Under the pieces are notes generated by a model. That model was not told the origin of the DNA. It did no database searches and saw only the letters and a list, made by a program, of their open reading frames with translations. A stretch of DNA of 64,000 nt from Rhizobium terrae (GTDB lineage Bacteria; Pseudomonadota; Alphaproteobacteria; Rhizobiales; Rhizobiaceae). Made by a program: the position numbers and the translations under genes. This document shows positions 54,342 through 60,615 of this stretch, piece after piece; position 1 is the first letter of the stretch, and each line of letters opens with the position of its first letter. Location of the stretch: the NCBI RefSeq assembly GCF_003425685.1, contig NZ_QJKM01000005.1, positions 62,001-126,000 of the forward strand, in the 5' to 3' direction.

Positions 54342-54512
54342 TCATCCGGCCCTGAACGCGGCGTAGAGCGCCACGGCGAGATACAAGAGGAATGCCGTCA
54401 CTGCCACACCGCCGATGAACAGCGCCAGCCCTCTTCCAAGCAGGGCTTGCTTTGTCTTCTTCTCAGGCGAAGCCGGTCCCGGCGAAACTCCCGGCTCGTC
54501 TTCCGGGCGCAT
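54342..54512 (-). CDS. Small single-pass membrane protein (56 aa)
   Basis: Not a shadow of another gene: MRPEDEPGVSPGPASPEKKT, then a basic stretch and one long hydrophobic segment with GLALFIGGVAVTAFLLYLAV, ending AAFRAG. The ATG at 54512 is 2 bp after the stop of the 35-aa gene, whose last codons supply a GTGAGG ribosome site. The N-in, one-helix layout resembles small accessory subunits of respiratory or transport complexes. No family recognised. Confidence 0.55.
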   Translation of the reverse strand: MRPEDEPGVSPGPASPEKKTKQALLGRGLALFIGGVAVTAFLLYLAVALYAAFRAG

Positions 54513-54514
54513 GT

Positions 54515-54622
54515 TCACAGGCTTAACCTCACATAGACGCTGGTCGCGATGATGTTGCTCACGGCAAGGATCAGCTTGATGTAGACGGCAAATTCGCGAT
54601 GTCGAGTTCTGGCTTCATCCAT
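54515..54622 (-). CDS. Very small membrane protein (35 aa)
   Basis: MDEARTRHREFAVYIKLILA continues through a hydrophobic segment to VYVRLSL and a stop at 54515. AGGGAA lies 8 bp before the ATG at 54622. It is the first of a three-gene string of tiny membrane proteins upstream of the pyruvate-oxidase-type gene. A near-consensus stress promoter is at 54671-54695. Too short for homology by eye. Confidence 0.5.
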   Translation of the reverse strand: MDEARTRHREFAVYIKLILAVSNIIATSVYVRLSL

Positions 54623-54670
54623 TAGGGTTCCCTTTCACCCGGGCGGAAAGCGGCTCGGCCGAAGGCGCGT

Positions 54671-54695
54671 GACCGTGCTGACCGGTGCTTGTTCC
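54671..54695 (-). promoter_or_regulatory. Near-match EcfG-type promoter
   Basis: GGAAC, 17 bp, GTC on the minus strand, one base off the GTT core. It would start transcription about 40 nt before the 35-aa membrane protein gene. Confidence 0.3.
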
Positions 54696-54917
54696 GTCCG
54701 CTCGGAGATTGTTCGTCGCACTCTTGGTCTGGGGAGCGAACTAACCGAAAGGTCGGCTCAGAGTTCCATGCGAATGAAAAATGGTGAAGACAAAGACCGG
54801 GGGCGTCGCCGGACGTTTTTGTCAGATCCTGCGCTATTTTCAATTTGGCCATGAACCTGGCGAACGCCTGCGAGTTCGCGGCGCGGGAGGGCTGAGCGAC
54901 TGGAGGGGAATGCGCAG

Positions 54918-55310
54918 GTGAACCAACAAAGCCATATCGACCTCTTTGCGGGCAAACGAATCCTCGTGGTCGAGGATGAGTATTTTATTGCGGATGAGGT
55001 CCGCCAAAAATTGGATCATCTCCAAGCGGTTGTCGTGGGGCCGGCGTCGAGCGTGGAGGAGGGGTTGGTATTGATCGAACAGGAAAAAATAGATGCCGCC
55101 ATACTGGATGTTCATCTTGGGGACGAGTTCGTGTTTCCCGTCGCCGAAAAACTCGATCAACTCGATATCCCCTTCGTTTTCGCTACCGGTTACGATCCGG
55201 CCTTCATATCGGAGGAATTTTCCGGTTTCGCCTTTTGCGAAAAACCGACGGAGCTTGAAAAGATCGCGAAGGCGCTGTTTGCATCAAGCACATCGAGCGA
55301 TTGGCATTGA
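54918..55310 (+). CDS. Single-domain response regulator
   Basis: 130-residue receiver domain with no output domain. ILVVEDEYFIADEV near residue 15 carries the acidic pair, DAAILDVHLG near 59 the phospho-Asp, FATGYD near 88 the Thr, and CEKPTE near 107 the Lys. Such stand-alone receivers act by protein contact or as phosphate sinks. No kinase is adjacent. The GTG at 54918 has GGAGGGG about 10 bp upstream. It is divergent from the small membrane genes and convergent with the sigma factor gene. Confidence 0.88.
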   Translation: MNQQSHIDLFAGKRILVVEDEYFIADEVRQKLDHLQAVVVGPASSVEEGLVLIEQEKIDAAILDVHLGDEFVFPVAEKLDQLDIPFVFATGYDPAFISEEFSGFAFCEKPTELEKIAKALFASSTSSDWH

Positions 55311-55319
55311 CGCCGCCGA

Positions 55320-55811
55320 TTACTCCAGCTCCCGGGTAAGCTGAAGTCGGGCCCGGTTGACGCGGCTCTTCATGGTTCCAACCGGGCAGCTGCACCGGTC
55401 TGCCGCGGTTTCATAACTGATACCCTGGATGAAGATGAGGTCGATGGCGGTCCGGTATCTTTCCGGCAGGCGTCCTATCGCATTTTCCAGCTCATGTCCG
55501 CGCATGCCCCAGTCCTGAGCGGGCGGAACCGATGGCCGCTCCGCAGCGTTGGCGTCGATACCCACGCGTTCGCGTTTGGCCAAGCCGAACTTGGTGCAGA
55601 AGCTGTTCCGCATGATGGTGAACAGCCATGACTTGAGGCGTGTTCCTTCCTCGAACTTCTCAAGGTTGGAAAGCGCCTTGAGAAGCGTCTCCTGAACGAG
55701 ATCGTCAATGTCGTTGGGTGAAGTATGAAACCGGCGGGCAAAATTTCTGAGGGCCGGCATAAGGTCGACGAGTTCCGCTTCGATGCGCTTCTGTCTCTCG
55801 ATGTGATTCAT
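55320..55811 (-). CDS. ecfG: ECF sigma factor, EcfG/general-stress type
   Basis: 163-residue sigma factor. Region 2 (about 15-80) includes DIDDLVQETLLKALSNLEKF and GTRLKSWLFTIMRNSF; region 4 (about 105-160) has IGRLPERYRTAIDLIFIQGISYETAADRCSCPVGTMKSRVNRARLQL. The pattern is that of EcfG sigma factors, which direct the alphaproteobacterial general stress response and are normally held by NepR and released by PhyR. Neither nepR nor phyR is in the window, so this looks like an extra copy. Its own promoter (55839-55863) has the EcfG consensus, implying autoregulation. Confidence 0.85.
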   Translation of the reverse strand: MNHIERQKRIEAELVDLMPALRNFARRFHTSPNDIDDLVQETLLKALSNLEKFEEGTRLKSWLFTIMRNSFCTKFGLAKRERVGIDANAAERPSVPPAQDWGMRGHELENAIGRLPERYRTAIDLIFIQGISYETAADRCSCPVGTMKSRVNRARLQLTRELE

Positions 55812-55838
55812 GCGCCCTTCCTCTCTTGTTTTGAGTGC

Positions 55839-55863
55839 AACCTTTGAAAAAGGACTCTGTTCC
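55839..55863 (-). promoter_or_regulatory. EcfG-type promoter of the sigma factor gene
   Basis: On the minus strand GGAAC, 17 bp, GTTGC. The predicted start is near 55832, giving a leader of about 20 nt before the sigma ATG at 55811. It indicates positive autoregulation. Confidence 0.7.
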
Positions 55864-55928
55864 GAAAAAAGAGCCGCCGGTGCGGTGGCGGACGGCGCAA
55901 AACTCGATGAACTTGCGGCTGCTGACGT

Positions 55929-56198
55929 TCATGGTGTCTTTGGCAGGGCGTTCTGGTCTGAGGGACGTGCGGGAAGATCGTATTGCGATCCATGTACGTC
56001 CGGTGCCGTTTGAGGGGCTGTGGGTGCCTGGGTGGAAATCAGTATGCCAAGTCCCACTGCGCATCCCGCGACGATAAACGCACCGATCATGGCGCTCAGC
56101 GCACGGGATCGGTCTTCCATAAACATACCGAAGGCCAAGGCGACACCAAGAAGGGCCGCACCGCCGGCAACGACAAAGAGCCATAGCTGATTGGCCAT
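55929..56198 (-). CDS. Small two-helix membrane protein
   Basis: 89 residues with two hydrophobic segments (LWLFVVAGGAALLGVALAFG and ALSAMIGAFIVAGCAVGLGI), a short charged loop (MEDRSR) and a Pro-rich tail. AAAGGG lies 9 bp before the ATG. It is upstream of the sigma factor gene in the same direction. No family recognised; membrane stress proteins often look like this, but that is a guess. Confidence 0.65.
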   Translation of the reverse strand: MANQLWLFVVAGGAALLGVALAFGMFMEDRSRALSAMIGAFIVAGCAVGLGILISTQAPTAPQTAPDVHGSQYDLPARPSDQNALPKTP

Positions 56199-56343
56199 GA
56201 GAAACCCTTTCGAGGACCAATGGTGATAAGGTTCGAAACTTTCCGGATCGGAAGGCTTCGACAGAACTTCTTCTGCAGGGTATTCGTTGTCGGCCCCACC
56301 GTGAGCGGAGATAACGGCCCTCGTTCATATCGGCCAGACGTAG

Positions 56344-56400
56344 TTATTTCGGTCTTCTGGCATTCGACAGGCCGCCTTTCTTCGGCTTGTTCATACTCAT
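56344..56400 (-). CDS. Candidate 18-residue basic peptide gene
   Basis: MSMNKPKKGGLSNARRPK, strongly basic. Two independent signals support such a short gene: AAGGAG 8 bp before the ATG at 56400, and a perfect EcfG-type promoter (56424-56448) whose predicted start gives a 17-nt leader. No competing gene occupies the region. Function unknown; a nucleic-acid- or ribosome-binding peptide is conceivable from the charge. Confidence 0.5.
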   Translation of the reverse strand: MSMNKPKKGGLSNARRPK

Positions 56401-56423
56401 GAGACTGCTCCTTGCTGACGGCT

Positions 56424-56448
56424 AACTAAGGCGGCAGCCTATAGTTCC
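56424..56448 (-). promoter_or_regulatory. EcfG-type promoter of the small peptide gene
   Basis: On the minus strand GGAAC, 17 bp, GTTAG, ending 23 bp before the 18-codon frame. Confidence 0.6.
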
Positions 56449-56629
56449 CGCGCCTCCCGGCGAGGGGAACATGAGGTTTCCGGGAGAAGCCGAGGAGGCG
56501 ACGGCTCCGACGTTTCCGCCACACCGAAAAAAGGTGCCGTGACGGCTCCGCGCCGGAAGGCCAAATCCGCGTAAGCTGATCCAACGGAGACGGCCGGCAA
56601 GCGAAGTCTGGCCGATGGTCCCTTCAGGG

Positions 56630-57664
56630 CTATTTCGTCGCGCGGCTGTATATTTCATCGATGATGTCGGCAGCGTCCGCCAACTTCTCGCAAGCGGGAT
56701 CGAAACCGCCGTCCTTGGCAAGCTGGCGTGCCCAGGCGAGAGCCGCACGGCCACCCCACTCGTCCGGGGGATCGACAAGCCGCTCACGGCAGGTGCCGGA
56801 AAGCCGGTCGGCGGTGAAGTCATAGAAGGAACCGTTGACGTTGCGCATGGAGGCACCGCCATTCGTGCCAAAGAAACTCGCCTCGATGACTGCATCGCAT
56901 CCCGCCTGCAGGCGCCACGAGCAGGCCAGTCGCACGACGGTACCGTTTTTCAGCGTCAAACTTGCAAGGCCGTAATCCTCGACCTGATCCGAGATCGGAA
57001 CGATGGCCTGTCCGGCAGACATGATGTAGCTGGAAACCGCCGTGACTTCGGGAAAATCGAGTGTCCAAAGGGCGAGATCGATCAGATGGATGCCGAGGTC
57101 CATCACGCATCCGCCGCCGGAAAGCGATTTGTCGTAGAACCATGGTTTGTCCGGGCCGTAAGCATTATGGAAGGTGAGGTCGGCGGCGAAGACGCGGCCA
57201 AGGTCGCCAGAGCGGATAAGCTCGCGGATCCTGCGCATCGCCTGCGTGTGCCGGTAGGAGAGATCGACGCCCAGGAGGCGGTCGGCAGTCCTTGCGGCCT
57301 CGATTACCCTGCGGACCTCTCCGGCCGTCCGCCCCAGAGGTTTCTGGCAGAACACGGCCACGCCTGCATTCAGCGCCCGGATGGATTGGGCGGCGTGCTG
57401 AGCGCTGGGAGTTGCGATGACGATGCCGTCAATATCCTCCGCCAGCAGAGCTTCGAGATCGGCGGCGCGCTTCGCTCCAGACGCACGTTTTGCGGCCTCC
57501 CGCGCCATTTCCTCGGAGGGGTCCGCGATGGCGACGACCTCGGCCGTTCCGCTGTTCAAGACCGCTTCCATTCGATGACGGCCGATCCAGCCAAGCCCCA
57601 GGAAGCCCAGCCGCACAGGCCTGTTCCGAGCGGCGAATTCCTTTTGCGAAACCAGTTTGTTCAT
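56630..57664 (-). CDS. Gfo/Idh/MocA family oxidoreductase
   Basis: 344-residue NAD(P)-dependent sugar/inositol dehydrogenase-like protein. The Rossmann motif is LGFLGLGWIGRHRMEAVL near residue 18. The usual EKP segment is CQKPLGRTAGE near 108, with Gln replacing Glu. The second-domain catalytic region reads GGCVMDLGIHLIDLALW near 180, with the conserved Asp and His. The ATG at 57664 overlaps the stop of the zinc-type dehydrogenase gene (ATGA), so the two are an operon, probably acting in series on a sugar or polyol. Confidence 0.9.
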   Translation of the reverse strand: MNKLVSQKEFAARNRPVRLGFLGLGWIGRHRMEAVLNSGTAEVVAIADPSEEMAREAAKRASGAKRAADLEALLAEDIDGIVIATPSAQHAAQSIRALNAGVAVFCQKPLGRTAGEVRRVIEAARTADRLLGVDLSYRHTQAMRRIRELIRSGDLGRVFAADLTFHNAYGPDKPWFYDKSLSGGGCVMDLGIHLIDLALWTLDFPEVTAVSSYIMSAGQAIVPISDQVEDYGLASLTLKNGTVVRLACSWRLQAGCDAVIEASFFGTNGGASMRNVNGSFYDFTADRLSGTCRERLVDPPDEWGGRAALAWARQLAKDGGFDPACEKLADAADIIDEIYSRATK

Positions 57665-58650
57665 CGATAGATCACCAAAGCCTTGAGGAAATTTCCAGGA
57701 CGGTCGCGCGTGTCGTCGAGCGCGTGGTCGAGCTCTTCGAGCGGGTAGCGATGCGTATAGAGCGATGAAGGGTCGAGGCGCCCTTGCGCCACGGCGTGTA
57801 TTGCGTCGCGGATACCCCGGATATAGATGGCCGGATCGCGCTCGTGCGCGTTGACGACGTCGAGCCCGCGCCAGTTCCACAGTTGCATGTTGATCTGACG
57901 CAGCCCGTCTTGATGATAGCCGGCGATGATGAGCCGGCCGCGTTCCATCGTCAGTTCCGCCGCGAGATCGAGCGGCCACGGTTTGCCGACCGCTTCAATG
58001 ACACGGTCGCAGAAACGCCCCTCCGTCAGACGCCGCATCTCCTCAATGATCCGCCAGTGATCGTCCAAGGCGATCGTTTCTACGGCGCCCATCTTCCTTG
58101 CGACATCGAGGGAATGGGGGCGACGGGAGATTGCGATCACTCGGGCTCCGGCCTTCGAAGCAAGCTGCGTCAGAAGCGCGCCAAGAAAGCCTATGCCGAT
58201 GATCGCTACCGTCTGACCCGCCTGGATATCCGCCCGGCGGAAGATATTCATGGCACAGCCAAGCGGTTCGCCGGGGAAGGGCTGACCATCGAGCGATGCC
58301 GGCAGGGGAACGACCATGTCCGCATCGGCAATGTCATGCGTGGCATAGGCATGATGGCTGAGGACGGCGACCCGGTCGCCGATTGCGACATCCGTCACGT
58401 CCTCGCCGGTCGCTTCGATATGCCCCCAGCCCTCATGGCCCAGTCCGCCGGCCTCCGTCGGGAACGTCATCCAATCGGGACCGGCCCAGGGCACCAGATT
58501 CGAAGCACAGACGCCGCAGCCTTCCAGCCGCACGCGTACCTGTCGCGGTCCGGGTTCCGTAACCGGCATGTTCTTCAATTCGATCCTGCCGGGGCCGGTG
58601 ACGACGACAGCGCGCATCAACCCGGCTCCAGTCTTCGAGATGACGTTCAT
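57661..58650 (-). CDS. Medium-chain (zinc-type) alcohol/polyol dehydrogenase
   Basis: 329-residue MDR protein. The catalytic domain has LEGCGVCASNLVPWAGP near residue 50 (zinc Cys) and GLGHEGWGHIEATGEDVTDVAIGDRVAV near 80 (His-Glu pair). The four-cysteine structural zinc lobe is missing. The Rossmann motif is IGIGFLGALLTQLASKAGA near 160. ATG 58650 follows AAAAGG; ATG 58617 (MRAVVVTG) is an alternative. An EcfG-type promoter (58692-58716) precedes it. With the Gfo/Idh gene it may interconvert inositol-like or amino-sugar alcohols. Confidence 0.88.
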   Translation of the reverse strand: MNVISKTGAGLMRAVVVTGPGRIELKNMPVTEPGPRQVRVRLEGCGVCASNLVPWAGPDWMTFPTEAGGLGHEGWGHIEATGEDVTDVAIGDRVAVLSHHAYATHDIADADMVVPLPASLDGQPFPGEPLGCAMNIFRRADIQAGQTVAIIGIGFLGALLTQLASKAGARVIAISRRPHSLDVARKMGAVETIALDDHWRIIEEMRRLTEGRFCDRVIEAVGKPWPLDLAAELTMERGRLIIAGYHQDGLRQINMQLWNWRGLDVVNAHERDPAIYIRGIRDAIHAVAQGRLDPSSLYTHRYPLEELDHALDDTRDRPGNFLKALVIYR

Positions 58651-58691
58651 TCTCTGCCTTTTGCTGGAGTTGTCGGAAGGTCGGTTTGTCG

Positions 58692-58716
58692 AACTAAAAA
58701 CCTCCATGAGAGTTCC
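58692..58716 (-). promoter_or_regulatory. EcfG-type promoter of the sugar dehydrogenase operon
   Basis: On the minus strand GGAAC, 17 bp, GTTCG. The predicted start is near 58685, about 35 nt before the ATG at 58650. Confidence 0.65.
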
Positions 58717-58761
58717 AGAAGAAGTCAAAGAAGAAGATGATGATGAATATGACGTGCGGGA

Positions 58762-59319
58762 TCAGCCGGATTGCTGGCGCTCGATTTCCTCCATCACCAT
58801 TTCCGGGGGCACGTCCTTCTTCATCTCGTCGATCTCATGGGGCGCGACTTCGGTTTCGACGCCGAGTCTTTCTGCGATCGCCGAGACCATGGCGACGAGC
58901 CTGGTGGTTTCATGCTCGTTGAGCAACGAAATCTGCAATGCAAGGTCGGCCCGCTTGTCATCTGCCGCAGCCATGCGGTTCTGGCTGATGAGGACGAAGG
59001 TCGAGATGAAGATTGCCTCCACGGAAGCGACCATCGCAAGGATGACGAGCGATGGGTCGAATGCGGGCAAGATCGGCAGCCATCCAAGGTTTACAACGAT
59101 CCAGAGGGCGAAGATCGCTGCATGGATATAGACGAAGACCATGCTTCCGGCGAAGTCCGTCATGGCCTGGGCGAGGTGCTCCTGCCGCGACAGCCTCTTC
59201 TCGTCCTTCACGCGTCGGCGGATCAGGGCGCTGATGTTTCTGTCGAGAACGGTAGAAATGGGATTTTCTTCCGCCTGCCGAGGCTCGGGGGTGGTATTGT
59301 AGGTCTGGTCTTTCTGCAA
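58762..59319 (-). CDS. DUF1003 membrane protein
   Basis: 185-residue protein of the DUF1003 family: LAQAMTDFAGSMVFVYIHAAIFALWIVVNLGWLPILPAFDPS, then ILAMVASVEAIFISTFVLISQNRM (two membrane helices, about 55-115), then a charged helical tail. A TTG at 59337 opens the frame, but the promoter at 59348-59372 would leave it almost no leader. TTG at 59319, with GAGGA 8 bp upstream and a 22-nt leader, fits better. Function of DUF1003 is unknown. Confidence 0.85.
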   Translation of the reverse strand: MQKDQTYNTTPEPRQAEENPISTVLDRNISALIRRRVKDEKRLSRQEHLAQAMTDFAGSMVFVYIHAAIFALWIVVNLGWLPILPAFDPSLVILAMVASVEAIFISTFVLISQNRMAAADDKRADLALQISLLNEHETTRLVAMVSAIAERLGVETEVAPHEIDEMKKDVPPEMVMEEIERQQSG

Positions 59320-59347
59320 GTTCTTGTTCCTCAGCAAGAAGGCGCCT

Positions 59348-59372
59348 AACCCGCTTATTCGCCACCGGTTCC
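59348..59372 (-). promoter_or_regulatory. EcfG-type promoter of the DUF1003 gene
   Basis: On the minus strand GGAAC, 17 bp, GTTAG. It shares the 189-bp intergenic region with a rightward site of the same type at 59439. Confidence 0.6.
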
Positions 59373-59438
59373 GGATCGCTGAAGAAATGGGATGATGTTA
59401 TTGATGAAGTCAAAGATGACAAAGATGACGTAGAAGAA

Positions 59439-59464
59439 GGAACTTTTTACACCCAAGTCATGTT
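59439..59464 (+). promoter_or_regulatory. EcfG-type promoter (N18) of the glycan operon
   Basis: GGAAC, 18 bp, GTTCGG, directed to the epimerase gene. The predicted start is near 59471, leaving a leader of about 38 nt that includes GAGGG before ATG 59509. The one-base longer spacer is within the range reported for this class. Confidence 0.5.
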
Positions 59465-59508
59465 CGGCGCCTCGTTGGAAGTTCCAATTCGTGGAGACAG
59501 AGGGCCTC

Positions 59509-60615
59509 ATGGCAAGGATTCTGGTGACTGGTGGATGCGGCTTTATCGGCCGGTACGTAACGGAAGAACTCCTTAAAAATGGCTATGAGGTGCGAAGCCT
59601 CGACGCCTTGATCGACCAGGTGCACGGCGATGCGGAAGCGGTCGTTCCCGAAGACATGGAGGTCATTCGTGGCGATGTCAGGGACAAGGCCATTGTCACG
59701 AAAGCCCTGGATGGCGTGGACGGTGTCATTCACCTGGCCGCGGAAGTCGGTGTCGGTCAGTCCATGTACGAGATCGCCCGTTATGTGGGCGCCAACGATC
59801 TCGGCACGGCGATCCTCCTGGAGACCATGATCGGCCGTTCTGTCAAACGCATTGTCGTCGCTTCCTCGATGAGCGTTTACGGCGAGGGCCGATATCAGAC
59901 GCTCGACGGCAACCAGCTCGGCCTGGTTCGCCGCTGGCCGGCACGGATCAAGCGCGGTCAATGGGATCCGCTGTCACCGGACGGCCAGCCATTGGCGCCG
60001 GTCGCGACCGACGAGGAGAAGCCGGTCGATCTCGCCTCAATCTACGCCCTTACGAAATATGCGCAGGAAAAGCAGGTCTTGATTTTCGGTGAGGCTTATG
60101 GGGTCGATGCCGTTGCGCTTCGCCTCTTCAACGTCTTCGGTGCCGGACAGGCACTTTCCAATCCCTATACCGGCGTACTGGCCAACTTCGCCTCGCGCCT
60201 CGCCAACAACAAGCCGCCGATGATCTTCGAGGATGGCAAGCAGCGCCGCGATTTCGTCCATGTGCGGGATGTCGCGCGGGCCTTTCGTCTGGCGTTGGAA
60301 AAGCCGAATGCCGCAGGCCATATCATCAATATCGGCAGTGGCCAGGCCTACACGGTGGAGGAGGTGGCAATCCTTCTCGCCGAGGCCATGGGCGTGCCGG
60401 ACATCGCGCCGGACATCATGAACAAGGCGCGGTCCGGCGATATCCGCAACTGCTTTGCCGACATATCCAAGGCCCGCGAATTGCTCGGCTTCGAGCCGCA
60501 ATTCCTGCTGGAAAACTCTCTTGCCCCGTTTGCCGAATGGGTGCGCAGCGCCGGGGCGGTCGATCGCGGAGCGGAAATGAAGCGTCAGCTCGAAGAGCGG
60601 GGGCTTGTATCATGA
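59509..60615 (+). CDS. NAD-dependent epimerase/dehydratase (extended SDR)
   Basis: 368-residue nucleotide-sugar enzyme with ILVTGGCGFIGRYVTEELL at residue 4, LAAEVGVGQSMYEI near 79, catalytic Ser/Thr in VASSMSVYGEG near 119, and YALTKYAQEK near 180 giving the Tyr and Lys. The insertion around 135-165 is typical of UDP-glucose 4-epimerase/GDP-mannose-type relatives. The ATG at 59509 with GAGGG 5 bp upstream is preferred over GTG 59491. It is the first gene of a tightly overlapped operon with a hydrolase-epimerase fusion and glycosyltransferases. Confidence 0.9.
   Translation: MARILVTGGCGFIGRYVTEELLKNGYEVRSLDALIDQVHGDAEAVVPEDMEVIRGDVRDKAIVTKALDGVDGVIHLAAEVGVGQSMYEIARYVGANDLGTAILLETMIGRSVKRIVVASSMSVYGEGRYQTLDGNQLGLVRRWPARIKRGQWDPLSPDGQPLAPVATDEEKPVDLASIYALTKYAQEKQVLIFGEAYGVDAVALRLFNVFGAGQALSNPYTGVLANFASRLANNKPPMIFEDGKQRRDFVHVRDVARAFRLALEKPNAAGHIINIGSGQAYTVEEVAILLAEAMGVPDIAPDIMNKARSGDIRNCFADISKARELLGFEPQFLLENSLAPFAEWVRSAGAVDRGAEMKRQLEERGLVS

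Noticed and set aside
54622..54852. 76-codon leftward frame upstream of the tiny membrane genes
   Set aside because: No ribosome site, no family pattern, and it covers the likely promoter region.
54852..54876. TGAAC-N17-GTT before the single-domain response regulator
   Set aside because: The spacing is right but the -35 core has a mismatch at a strongly conserved base; recorded only as a weak possibility.
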